64,000 nucleotides of DNA, taken from contig NC_050726.1 in assembly GCF_013402915.1 (NCBI RefSeq), forward strand, positions 389,501-453,500, read 5' to 3'. Position 1 is the stretch's first letter. Every line of letters begins with the position of its first letter. The translations under genes were made by a program, and so were the position numbers. Under the pieces are notes generated by a model. The model saw only the letters and a list, made by a program, of their open reading frames with translations, was not told the DNA's origin and searched no databases. This stretch comes from Zygotorulaspora mrakii (Eukaryota > Ascomycota > Saccharomycetes > Saccharomycetales > Saccharomycetaceae). Below are positions 33,301-41,495 of the stretch, in pieces.

Positions 33301-34073
33301 AACTCTCGTAGGTTGTTGTTGAGTTCAGACTTTTTCTGTTCGAGATGGTATAATTGCCATAAAGCTAGATTCTGTTCCAACTCATTTTTTTCCTTAAGCT
33401 TCTCAGAGTACTCTTGGTTTTTATGGATACCTTCCTTGTAAGTTTTCAATTCACCATGAACACGTCGCCTGTTTTTGATCGACTCAGCTGCTGACTGAGC
33501 CAATCTTTGCACTTGCTCCTTTAACAATTCGTATTCTTTCTTGTACTGTATGGAGCCTGAAACTTCTTCAAACAAGTTCGAAAGGTCAGAAGGGGACTGA
33601 GAAGCAATGGCAACGACGTCACCTTGAAAAACTAAGAAGTTTTTAGCCTTTATGAGAATATTTTCGTCCTCCAGAAAAGATGCAAATTTTTTGTAATTAA
33701 CCGCTTTCCCATTCATCCTGTAAGTTGTGTCTCCTGATTTCGCTATACTTCTCATGAGTTCGACTGTGGTATTGCCTTTGAGGTAGAACGCTTTGACGTG
33801 TGCATACTGTGGATTATTATCGTCATTCTCTCCATTTGAGACAGTGCTGCCTTCTTCTTCCAGTACACCACGGTAGATTAGATCCTTCAAGATATTTGAC
33901 CGCAAATGACTGCTTCTGACCCCAAGAACAAATGAGATCGCGTCCATCATGTTGGATTTTCCTGACCCATTGGGACCTATAATACTGGTGAAGTTAGAGT
34001 CACCGAAACCAACTTGTACCGTCCCCTTGTAGGACTTGAAGTTGTGAAGTTCCAAACCAACAAGTCGACCCAT
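30399..34073 (-). CDS. SMC1: Cohesin ATPase subunit Smc1
   Basis: A 1224-residue SMC protein, nearly the same length as S. cerevisiae Smc1 (1225). With Smc3 and Scc1 it forms the cohesin ring. ATG at 34073 gives MGRLVGLELHNFKSYKG, the family start; the frame extends upstream with no conservation. Walker A GPNGSGKS is at residues 33-40. Two long coiled coils flank the hinge at about 530-670 (FFPGVRGLVSDLCQPKKDRY, and later GLMTGGISKDSNNRW). The C-terminal head carries the signature motif YLSGGEKTVAALALLF and Walker B FFVLDEVDAALD. All ATPase motifs look intact. Two MCB boxes lie in its promoter. Confidence 0.98.
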   Translation of the reverse strand: MGRLVGLELHNFKSYKGTVQVGFGDSNFTSIIGPNGSGKSNMMDAISFVLGVRSSHLRSNILKDLIYRGVLEEEGSTVSNGENDDNNPQYAHVKAFYLKGNTTVELMRSIAKSGDTTYRMNGKAVNYKKFASFLEDENILIKAKNFLVFQGDVVAIASQSPSDLSNLFEEVSGSIQYKKEYELLKEQVQRLAQSAAESIKNRRRVHGELKTYKEGIHKNQEYSEKLKEKNELEQNLALWQLYHLEQKKSELNNNLREFKTNMKGLKEKIGDEEKNLTRAKSSYTKDNTLVTKQNSYLEVKVKEREKANAQLLPIKLSEKADMRRVANIEKKKESLQKDIERQRFYVNKFENQLKVVTRSKETFEKELSDASGNFDKYTLTEADLKIYKELNEKYLNSGGFDLETKMALLENDKEEVQSDIELVEKRLALSKSRIMDELSEIGERLELQMTELTTSLNEKNASHNEDMKKLKRLQSEIESSSNKEYDLNYKLRETLIKIDDLSAYQRETNKERKLRENVATLKKFFPGVRGLVSDLCQPKKDRYALAVSTILGKNFDSVIVDSLSVAQECIAFLKKQRAGVVSLIPLDTLDAETPVLAIPDNDGCMLTINAINYDQEYERAMQYVCSDSIICDTLTIAQDLKWNKKVKSKLVTLEGSLIHRAGLMTGGISKDSNNRWDREEYQSLMTLKDQLQVEIEEVSNYSRNSSLEARNLEGNLSTLNGEISDLRTQISQLKRSIEENETEIKYHQNLIGKEYEPKQQGLREKVSKINEAISHLSVEKEDLQKTIFESFTSRKGFSIKEFENHSGEMMRQQNKELQELQRQILNIENKLEFEKERLAATEKRLDKTQNDLVKVKSELVSLRSREQTVQKDIQKLEDEVETIRSGIHDLERVLDAKQNDINSTDEILDEQNKNFQLMKKERDDTKDEIEKINLERACLLKNCKISNMSLPVSSVIGIQALPIDSIDENAIEIANEIRIGFETLPEKYKESNADRVQRELENSIKEIQVTLSELQPNSNATDRFTEAQVKFESIDHETERLKNEERKVLAQFLKVKKKRKQLFESAFEYVSDHIDPIYRELTRNPNSTSELTGGSASLTLEDEDEPFNAGIKYHATPPLKRFKDMEYLSGGEKTVAALALLFTINSYQPSPFFVLDEVDAALDTANVERIATYIRRHGNSDLQFIVISLKNTMFEKSDALVGVYREQQMNTSRIVTLNLENYAS

Positions 34074-34161
34074 ACCAGACAGCTCTTTATAATGTATTGT
34101 TAGCTTGACAAGAGCGCTCAAGATCTTCAACAACTATGTAAAACCTTCATTTCCATGAAAA

Positions 34162-34208
34162 ACGCGTCTGTTTATATGATGTTTCGATATATGACACGTT
34201 TCACGCGT
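34162..34208 (-). promoter_or_regulatory. Two MCB boxes upstream of SMC1
   Basis: ACGCGT occurs at 34162-34167 and 34203-34208, 89-135 bases before the SMC1 ATG. This is the MBF (Mbp1-Swi6) site, so G1/S-phase expression is expected, in line with other cohesin genes of yeast. Confidence 0.75.
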
Positions 34209-34380
34209 TTACACCATCTAAGGGCATCGCATCGAAAAAATACTATTGCCGTGTAACTTGACCTTGTTTTAATTAAATAGTAACATGCTAATAAAGGTTA
34301 GCCTAAGGACTAGTTAAACTAAGGACTCGTGAAATTAAGGACCGCTTAGACTGATGGGATAAGCTATATTACCAATCTCT

Positions 34381-34836
34381 TTACAGAACGTCCATTTCGA
34401 AGTCTTCCTCTGTAGATTGTAACTTTTGGTAGGAGCGTCCTTTCGGTGACCTACTTCGGAAAGAATGCGATCTAAGCCTTGACACCGCAATTACCGTGCC
34501 TTGAAAAATCATTAAAGATGCTATTATGCTCAATAAGATGTACCCCATTTTAGCCAACGCCTTCTGCTTGTTTGCAAGATCCATTGATCTCCATTGCACG
34601 TACACGTTACAAACAAGAAAGAAGATTGCTCCAGACGATATGACAACGATAAACGCACATAACAGAAGACCGCACGAGAATTTTGCATTTCCTTCTCCCC
34701 CGATAGTACCCCGAGAGGTGTCAAACAGCCCTGTTCCAAATACCCTCTCCTCCGCCGATGCAGTTTGTTTTTGGCTCTCAGAGGGAGCGACAACACTCAC
34801 TTTTGATGAAGTAGAACCAGCTGATAGTGAATGCAT
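34381..34836 (-). CDS. Small two-helix membrane protein of unknown function
   Basis: A 151-residue protein I do not recognise. Residues 1-50 are polar and Ser/Thr-rich. Two hydrophobic segments follow: about 53-78 (FSCGLLLCAFIVVISSGAIF onward) and about 97-118 (GYILLSIIASLMIFQGTVIA). The first ends before VQWRSMDLANKQKALAKM, a short loop. The C-terminus is basic and then acidic (RSHSFRSRSPKGRSYQKLQ, ending EEDFEMDVL). There is no cleavable signal peptide. It sits between SMC1 and CDC4, which are adjacent in S. cerevisiae, so it is either a lineage-specific gene or one lost or moved in S. cerevisiae. A real ATG, the hydrophobic pattern and lack of overlap with other genes support it being coding. 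Confidence 0.65.
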   Translation of the reverse strand: MHSLSAGSTSSKVSVVAPSESQKQTASAEERVFGTGLFDTSRGTIGGEGNAKFSCGLLLCAFIVVISSGAIFFLVCNVYVQWRSMDLANKQKALAKMGYILLSIIASLMIFQGTVIAVSRLRSHSFRSRSPKGRSYQKLQSTEEDFEMDVL

Positions 34837-35436
34837 CCTGCAGTTAATGCTTATTGTGAGTTACCACGAAGTAGTTAGGGACGAGTAATCTAGGTATTCT
34901 TTACTCATGTTACATCTGCTGTCAGTCAGACCGTATTTATTGCAACCATATCTCTTCATTTATCATGCGTTTGGCCTCTTTTTTTATGGGTGCAAAAGAA
35001 CGGAAAATCATGAATTCTGGCTTTACCGAAGACAGTGATATAAGATCATGTTGTCATAAGTCTCTGAACGGTTAAGCGTTTCTCAAACCGGTGATTTAGT
35101 GTGAAAATGGTAGTCGAAAAGCATCCATGATCGGTTTAGGTGGGGGGACCAATGTATAGGCCTTGGGCAATGCGGAACTCTCAGGCCCATGAGCCCGTGA
35201 ATCCCATCAAGGTATTGTTGCTCCGTGAGTCGCTTTCAACTGGATTGCCACGTATCAGTCTTTCTACATGATGGAAATGAGAGTCTTTCTATTTTAAGGT
35301 TGGTCAAGTTGATGATTGGGCATGAAGTCTACCAAGTTTTAACTTGAATAAATTTAAAAACGCTAGTAGATAAGTTAGATATCTAATTATATATTTCGTC
35401 GCAAGGCCTAACCACACAGGTGAAAGTGCAAAGCAG
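34837..35436. other. Intergenic region between the small membrane protein and CDC4
   Basis: 600 bases holding the promoter of the 151-residue protein and the CDC4 3' end. A G-run GGTGGGGGGACC at about 35139-35150 resembles a GC-box (Mig1/Adr1-like core). Nothing else stands out; small frames here lack domains. Confidence 0.4.
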
Positions 35437-37794
35437 TTACATAAATCGGAGATTAGTGTTTGATGTAGTTGATGAGTTGCCCGTATCATCTGAATGATTA
35501 TTCCTAGCAGTAATGAGGCTTTTTGAGTTCGATAATTTGGAAGGCACACTTTCCTGGCCAAAGTCCAACATTTCCACGTAGCTTTGGCGGTCTTTTTCTA
35601 CAGCAGCTACGAGAATATTTCCCTTGAAATTTACTGACCAAATTTGTTCAGCATCTTGAAGTATATTAGAATGTATCAGTTGCCCACTTCTCAAATTGTA
35701 TACATTAAATTGACCTTCTGATCCACTGACCAACAAATTGTCAGAGATATAGAAAGTTGTTATGGCGCTTTGATTGCTGTGGTGGTATGCAAATTTTCTA
35801 GAGTAATCGTTTGAGTCCCAGCCCCTTAACGAGCCATCTGCTGCTGCACTGACTAAAAATTTCTCTGATAACCTTAACAAGCCGACCAAAGCTGTATGGC
35901 CTTGCAATGTAGACATTGATCCGGTAATTTTGGTGCATGGTGATAGCGAGCTTGACACGACCGAACATGTGCCATTGTTCCAAACGTTCTGCAGATCCCA
36001 TACTCGAATTGTGGTGTCCATACTAGCCGATATACATCTGAGCCTTTTGTGGTCATAAATTGTAGAGTAAATTCTATCAGTGTGACCTGTAAGAATATAA
36101 AGGCACTTCATCTGTGCAATATCCCAAACCATCAGGTTATTATCATAAGATCCGCTGATAATAATATTACCATGACCAGATACTGTACGAACAGAAGCCA
36201 TGTGTCCTCTTAGAACGCCAACAAAATATGGATTTTCTTCAGGAATATTATACACCACTGGCCATTCTTGTTTATCTGGTACATCAACTCTAGGTTCTTT
36301 AGGTAGTTTCCATACATGCAACGTATTATCTCTGGAACCCGTGACAATGTACTTTACATTTCGGTATTCCACGATGTCCAAGCATCTAACTGTAGAAGTA
36401 TGTCCTCTGAACACATGAGTGCAACAGCCGCGCTTGATATCCCAAACACGAACACTTCGATCAGTCGAGCCACTAACTAGTATGCCGTCATCATCGTATT
36501 TCAATGCCCACACGCCTCCATCATGGCCAGTCAACTCTAAAAGAAATTGTTTCTTATCCGCGTCATAAACTCGGATTACTTTATCATCGGCACCTGTTAT
36601 AACGTAGTCGTCCTCGAATTGCAAACACGTTACAACACTTGTCAAGTGGCCCCTTAAAGTTGTCCTTTGTGGTTTAAACTTAGGATTATACCAATTTTGC
36701 AGAATATGACAATTCTCTAAAAAGTCTAATTGATAAGCATCTTCATTTTTTGATACTTGAGGATATTTCAGATGTAACTTTTGTGAATACTTAGAGAAGT
36801 TTTTTCTTGAGACAAAACTTTCAGAGATCAACATTTGTTTCCACAAATGAGGGGTTGAATTGATCAACTGATTCCAACTTTTGCACGTTTGCAAACAATG
36901 TGAAATGTCCAGAAATGATAGATTCATTAAAATTTTCAATGCAATTTCCAGAGGTAGGGATTTGATAAAATCTCGCTTCAGGTTATCTCTCAAAAGAGTG
37001 CTCAAATCCGAAAGCTCGCTTCTATTCATGTGAGAAACTAATTGAAACAGTAAATTTCTATAGCAGATTGGCGAAAGCTCTGTTTTCACCGCCGAAAAGA
37101 GATCGTTTGCGTCCTCTTGCGATGATAATGCGACTTCTTTATGACCAACATTATCTAGCTGCATTTCTTCGTCATCACTCCTTGGAGTTGTTATCCCTGG
37201 TGAAGCTAAAGGAGATAAAGGCAAAGTTTCTTCAACAATTTCATTCGCAGCAGAAGATGTCGATGAAGTAGTTGCAGTGCTTCCAACTGTTGTGCAAGTG
37301 TTTGGAGTTACAGTACCTCCAGGTGACGTTCCAAGGATTTGTTGTGCCGCTGTTAGAAGAAGATCCTTAGGGAAGGAATTTGGTAAATTCTCTGAGTCGA
37401 CATTTCCGTCAGGACCTGAAAGCATCATAAGATCATCATTTTTCATTATCTCATCAGTCTTTAGACCATGATCTATCGCCGTTGATGCTTCGTCGTTTAA
37501 AGAAGCTTGTGCTGTTGTTGCATCTTCTTTAGATTTTTTGGCATCGAATCTGGACGAGACACTCATTTCATCAACTTTCATGTGTTTGAGATCTCTTTCC
37601 TCAAAGAAATGGTCCCCATCCCTCTTATTCCTTCTAACAGAGAGATCGCAGTTGATTTCGATTTCACTATCCTTGAGCACCAGCTTCTTTCTTGCGCTCA
37701 ACTTTGGTCTTTCACTCTTGTCGTCTCGGATCTGGTATTGAAACGGAACAGAAATGAGACGCAAAGGATATTCCGGTGCAGAAGAGGACTTCAT
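35437..37794 (-). CDS. CDC4: Cdc4 F-box/WD40 substrate receptor of SCF
   Basis: A 785-residue F-box protein (S. cerevisiae 779) that selects phosphorylated substrates such as Sic1 for ubiquitination by SCF. The N-terminal 240 residues are disordered, Ser/Thr-rich with SP and TP sites. A dimerisation helix precedes the F-box at about 275-320 (FIKSLPLEIALKILMNLSFL, CLQTCKSWNQLI). From about residue 380 there are eight WD40 blades, each with GH and WD pairs: GHDGGVWALKYDDDG, SGSTDRSVRVWDIKRG, GHTSTVRCLDI, GSRDNTLHVW, GHMASVRTV, GSYDNNLMVWDI, GHTDRIYST, and SASMDTTIRVWDLQ. The family arginines at the WD blade tops appear kept. Divergent from the D-amino-acid oxidase. Confidence 0.97.
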   Translation of the reverse strand: MKSSSAPEYPLRLISVPFQYQIRDDKSERPKLSARKKLVLKDSEIEINCDLSVRRNKRDGDHFFEERDLKHMKVDEMSVSSRFDAKKSKEDATTAQASLNDEASTAIDHGLKTDEIMKNDDLMMLSGPDGNVDSENLPNSFPKDLLLTAAQQILGTSPGGTVTPNTCTTVGSTATTSSTSSAANEIVEETLPLSPLASPGITTPRSDDEEMQLDNVGHKEVALSSQEDANDLFSAVKTELSPICYRNLLFQLVSHMNRSELSDLSTLLRDNLKRDFIKSLPLEIALKILMNLSFLDISHCLQTCKSWNQLINSTPHLWKQMLISESFVSRKNFSKYSQKLHLKYPQVSKNEDAYQLDFLENCHILQNWYNPKFKPQRTTLRGHLTSVVTCLQFEDDYVITGADDKVIRVYDADKKQFLLELTGHDGGVWALKYDDDGILVSGSTDRSVRVWDIKRGCCTHVFRGHTSTVRCLDIVEYRNVKYIVTGSRDNTLHVWKLPKEPRVDVPDKQEWPVVYNIPEENPYFVGVLRGHMASVRTVSGHGNIIISGSYDNNLMVWDIAQMKCLYILTGHTDRIYSTIYDHKRLRCISASMDTTIRVWDLQNVWNNGTCSVVSSSLSPCTKITGSMSTLQGHTALVGLLRLSEKFLVSAAADGSLRGWDSNDYSRKFAYHHSNQSAITTFYISDNLLVSGSEGQFNVYNLRSGQLIHSNILQDAEQIWSVNFKGNILVAAVEKDRQSYVEMLDFGQESVPSKLSNSKSLITARNNHSDDTGNSSTTSNTNLRFM

Positions 37795-38287
37795 TACTAG
37801 TTTATCCCGTCAGAGTTGCTAAGCCTTGAGAACTGGACTCTTATTCAGTTAAAATTCTGTCGTGAATATTTGTTGAGCCAACTTGAGGTTTCTTTTCAAT
37901 AAGTGTAAGACTTTGACCCGCTCAACCGACTAAATCCCGAAGCTGACAATTCAACTTACAAAAAATAAATAAAACACAAGAGAATCTCGTTTGATATGCG
38001 AAAGGCAGTAGTTCAGAAGTGCAAGCTGAAGATTTGGTGTCGCTCATTCGTTTATGTAGTAATAGCATTATCGGATTGTCAGGCGTTGCAAAGTCACTAG
38101 TGTGTTTGCCATTGGGCACAGAGGAAGAAATACATTACAAATCCTAAACAGCGTGTTCTATACAATGAATCTCTCAGCGCACACGGTTGCTAGTATGTGC
38201 TTGATGGCTTTTTGACAAGCTTGCAGCATATTTCACACTCATAATATTCTTAACTATCCTGCTGAGATTGACATAATTACAATGGTT

Positions 38288-38395
38288 GATAGGTTAATTT
38301 TTACCTCTTGATAGTCACATATCATGCTGTTGCATTTTCAAATTATCATGATCAACAACAGGTCATGCCGATAAATAATAGTAACACAATATATA
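38288..38395 (+). promoter_or_regulatory. GATA cluster and TATA box of the D-amino-acid oxidase gene
   Basis: Five GATA cores in 86 bases: GATA at 38288, 38310 and 38370, and TATC at 38320 and 38344. Two of them read GATAA, the UAS-NTR core for Gln3/Gat1. TATATA lies at 38390-38395, about 160 bases before the ATG. The rest of the CDC4 intergenic region (37795-38287) shows nothing distinct. Confidence 0.6.
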
Positions 38396-38553
38396 CACGC
38401 AACAGTTTTTTTTAAGGCGACTTTTGTAATCTCGCTTTAATCGCTCATTTGTTGCAGGAAGTGTTCTCTGATATATTAAGAAAGGAAATCTGCAAGATAT
38501 CTGAATTACTCCCAAGAAGGAAGACCTCAAGACGGATCCTACACAATTCAGGA

Positions 38554-39681
38554 ATGTCGGAAAATATTGTTATTGCAGGCGCCGGAGTTATTGGGTTAAC
38601 AATCGCCCATCAATTGTTGCTGGAGGTACAAGAGAAAAAGCAACGTCCTCCAAAGCAGCTATGTATCATTGCCAGAAATTTCCCCAAAGATGAACCATTG
38701 ACTCCTGAGTATACATCGCCATGGGCCGGTGCACACTACAGACCATTCCCACATAGACAAGAGGCTTTTGAAAGCGATAAAAGAGAGTCCGCATATACAC
38801 GAGTAACTCATAAATTCTTTGAAAGGTTTGCGTTAGAACATCCAGAGTCGACAATTGAATTTGTCAAAGGTATCGACTTCCTAGAGGAGCCTTCAGATCA
38901 GTATTTGAACCTGGGAGATGGTTACTCTAAAGAGTCTTTGATAGATTTTAAGACTCTCTCCAAAGATGTATTACCAAATGGTGTTCGTTTAGGATGTGAG
39001 TATACAACGTGGTGTTTGAACGCACCCGTATACCTACGATTTTTGCAGCTTCAAATTGAGCAATTATGCCGTAGATTAGAGATCCCGCTAAAACTTGAAA
39101 GGATTACTTTAGATTCCTTACAAGAGATAACTTCGCTTTTGCCCAATGTTACAACAATTTTCAATGCAACTGGCACTGGTTTACAGTATCACGGGGGGAT
39201 CGATTCTGCAGTCTCAAAAATAAGAGGTCAAACTGTGTTGCTGAACGTCCCAAACCCCAATACTATCAAATATTCGAAACTGACTGTTACACATCAGGGT
39301 AAAGACGGCTCCTGGACTTTTGTTATCAAGAGACCCGCAATTAATGGTACTGCTCAGTATATCCTGGGAGGCACAAAGCAACCGGGGGACACTAGAGTCA
39401 CACCTCGTGAATCAGACACGCTAGCCCTTCTCGAGAAGGCACGTATCTTGTATCCCGATTTAATGTTCCCAGATGGTTCATTCGACATTGTCAGAACCAA
39501 TGTCGGATTCAGACCTGCTAGAACTGGCGGCAGCAGGCTGGAAACTCAGCAAGAGATTACCCAACATGGGAATCTGAAAATCGTGCACGCCTATGGCCTA
39601 GGAGGCATGGGGTATGAGACCTCGGTTGGTGTCGCTAAACACTCTCTCAAGCTTTTCCAAGCGAAAACAAGCAAGTTATAG
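38554..39681 (+). CDS. Peroxisomal D-amino-acid oxidase (DAO family)
   Basis: A 375-residue FAD enzyme that oxidatively deaminates D-amino acids to keto acids, ammonia and hydrogen peroxide; D-aspartate oxidase is the close alternative. ATG at 38554 gives MSENIVIAGAGVIGLTIAHQ with the GxGxxG FAD loop at once. Next come SPWAGAHYRPFP, YTTWCLNAPVYLRFL, and IFNATGTGLQYHGG. Near the C-terminus, VGFRPARTGGSRLE holds the substrate-carboxylate arginine and YGLGGMGYETSVGVA is the DAO C-terminal signature. The chain ends exactly in SKL, a canonical PTS1 peroxisomal signal, which suits a peroxide-producing enzyme. S. cerevisiae has no orthologue. It lies between CDC4 and WWM1, neighbours in S. cerevisiae. 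Substrate choice cannot be read from sequence alone. Confidence 0.92.
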   Translation: MSENIVIAGAGVIGLTIAHQLLLEVQEKKQRPPKQLCIIARNFPKDEPLTPEYTSPWAGAHYRPFPHRQEAFESDKRESAYTRVTHKFFERFALEHPESTIEFVKGIDFLEEPSDQYLNLGDGYSKESLIDFKTLSKDVLPNGVRLGCEYTTWCLNAPVYLRFLQLQIEQLCRRLEIPLKLERITLDSLQEITSLLPNVTTIFNATGTGLQYHGGIDSAVSKIRGQTVLLNVPNPNTIKYSKLTVTHQGKDGSWTFVIKRPAINGTAQYILGGTKQPGDTRVTPRESDTLALLEKARILYPDLMFPDGSFDIVRTNVGFRPARTGGSRLETQQEITQHGNLKIVHAYGLGGMGYETSVGVAKHSLKLFQAKTSKL

Positions 39682-40360
39682 ATATATGATAGATAACAAA
39701 TAGACAGACCGCCCCACACATATCACCTCGCAGAGCCAGGCAGAGCCAGGCAGACTACGGCTACAATTACCGGAAAAAGAAAGCGCTGGTTTATGCTCTC
39801 GGCAGCCACTTTCAATCTATCGAGCTCTGACTATACAAAGACATGCGTTACGTTTGACCCCACGGTGGCATTGTCAACATTAGCGACCTGGCAAGCGTGA
39901 ATTTCCACGCTGATTAACATATCGTCTTGCTTAGTCTACCCATTTTTCTTGCGTCTTACGTTCACAACTCCTGATACTTCTACATCCTAGACTGCCAGTT
40001 GTACGTCCACTCCTATATACCTTGTACCGATCACTCCGCCGCCTGTCTCTATTACTATAACGTGGGGCTTTCTCTACCACCAGATTCTCTACGTCTGTCA
40101 CCTATACGACTAATAAGTCATTTGAAAATATTCTACTCCCTTCTTTGCAATGTTTGTTTATCGTTCATGTGATTCGAGTGAATACATTTAGGGATGATTG
40201 TGGCATGGCTATCATGTCGGGGCGAAGCAGGCGTGCAATGATTGAGGATCTGATAATCAAAAAATGATCTATAAAAGTGCATAAAAAAATACACGCACGA
40301 GAGTCTGCCCCCATAAGTGTGTATTTCTCACAGAAACTTTCAAGTGAGATTCATTAGATT
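39682..40360. other. Intergenic region DAO-WWM1
   Basis: 680 bases, pyrimidine-rich on the plus strand in the middle. It contains a tandem repeat of CAGAGCCAGG, two perfect copies plus a partial third (39731-39755). The right end is the WWM1 promoter. No credible ORF or RNA. Confidence 0.4.
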
Positions 40361-40897
40361 ATGGCACAAAGTAAGGACGTCGTTCCAGAGGTACCAAAGG
40401 GTTGGAAGGCAATATTTGACGATGACTATAAAACATGGTTTTTTGTTGACCTAAGTACACGCAAATCGCAATGGGAAGCTCCCAGGGGGACTAAATGGCC
40501 CTCGCAGGCGTCCGAAAAGGCGTCGCCTCCCCCATATACTCCAGATTCCAGATCGGGATCCGCACAACCAGCACAACCAGCACAACGGGCGTCGTCTCGA
40601 CAACAACCGTATTATCCTCAGCAACAGCAGTACCCTCAACAGCCCATGTATCAGCAGCCCATGTATCAGCAGCCCATGTATCAGCAACCAATGTATCAGC
40701 AGCCCATGCAGCAACGTCAAAATCACGGCATGAGAAATGGTTTGTTGGGTGCTGGAGCCGGTATGCTAGGTGGTTTCCTATTAGCAGATGCCCTCACACC
40801 AGACGTTGTGGTGAACGATTACGGTGGTGATTACGGTGGGGGCGATTACGGTGGAGGAGACTTCGGTGGTGGAGACTTTGGCGGCGGTGATTTCTGA
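40361..40897 (+). CDS. WWM1: WW-domain protein Wwm1
   Basis: A 178-residue protein matching S. cerevisiae Wwm1 (211), which binds the metacaspase Mca1. The WW domain is at residues 10-43 (VPKGWKAIFDDDYKTWFFVD to SQWEAPRG), with both tryptophans and the proline. The middle is Pro/Gln/Tyr-rich and contains five copies of a QQPMY unit. After residue 125 comes a glycine/alanine hydrophobic stretch (GLLGAGAGMLGGFLLADAL) as in Mca1-type and related prion-like proteins. The C-terminus is Gly/Asp/Phe-rich with GGGDF repeats. The position next to CDC4 and IES1 agrees with S. cerevisiae chromosome VI. Confidence 0.92.
   Translation: MAQSKDVVPEVPKGWKAIFDDDYKTWFFVDLSTRKSQWEAPRGTKWPSQASEKASPPPYTPDSRSGSAQPAQPAQRASSRQQPYYPQQQQYPQQPMYQQPMYQQPMYQQPMYQQPMQQRQNHGMRNGLLGAGAGMLGGFLLADALTPDVVVNDYGGDYGGGDYGGGDFGGGDFGGGDF
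40637..40711 (+). repeat. Five 15-base repeats encoding QQPMY in WWM1
   Basis: Five in-frame units: 40637-40651, 40652-40666, 40667-40681, 40682-40696 and 40697-40711. The first four encode QQPMY; the last ends in Q. Base differences at synonymous sites in unit four show that it is not a brand-new copy. Confidence 0.9.
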
Positions 40898-41495
40898 GTA
40901 CTGGAAACCAAATTCAAGATTTTACAAGGCTATGTAGGAGTATACAGTATAGCGGGCGTATAAACAGCAGCGCCAAATTGTACATAGCATGAGTACCGTA
41001 ATTCAGTTAGTGTAGTTGAAAGCGTTGCAATCTAGCTAGCGTATTTTGTTCGTTTCACGTGTCCATGACTTTTATCACAAACAGGCAGGCAATGGCACAA
41101 GCAATGATACTACGAAAGGCCCAAGATCTGCCGGCTGGTTGAGAAGCTTGTTCAGCAATCTTAACTGGGCGGGAACCTTGATTACGTCCCTCAACCATTT
41201 CCTCAAGGATGTTCCTCACTTGTTTCCCGTTCGTTTCTCGCTCCTTTGGATTTCGATTTCGCCCTTTGCATCATATTTTTTGATACGGATAGACTTTTCA
41301 ATGTAAATTAACAACGATCGTGATCCACGAAGAGGCTACTTAGATCTACAACGATGCTACCAACGCAGGTTGCTCTCAGCAATGGACAAGAAGACGGACG
41401 AGATAGTCAATAGACATCAGCCACGAGGGGGTGGAACGGTAAGTTGCTTTGGACTAGTTCGTGATAAATTGGTGGTGCGGTCTGAGGAAATTAAG
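40898..41495. other. Intergenic region WWM1-IES1
   Basis: About 600 bases before the chosen IES1 start. An E-box CACGTG is at 41056-41061. In-frame codons upstream of IES1 stay open back to about 41370, with an ATG at 41382, so the IES1 N-terminus could be longer. No other feature seen. Confidence 0.4.

Noticed and set aside
41441..41495. GGTAAGTT as an intron donor near the IES1 start
   Set aside because: The yeast donor is GTATGT and no TACTAAC branch site follows; the MGKKVYDPIHD start needs no splicing.
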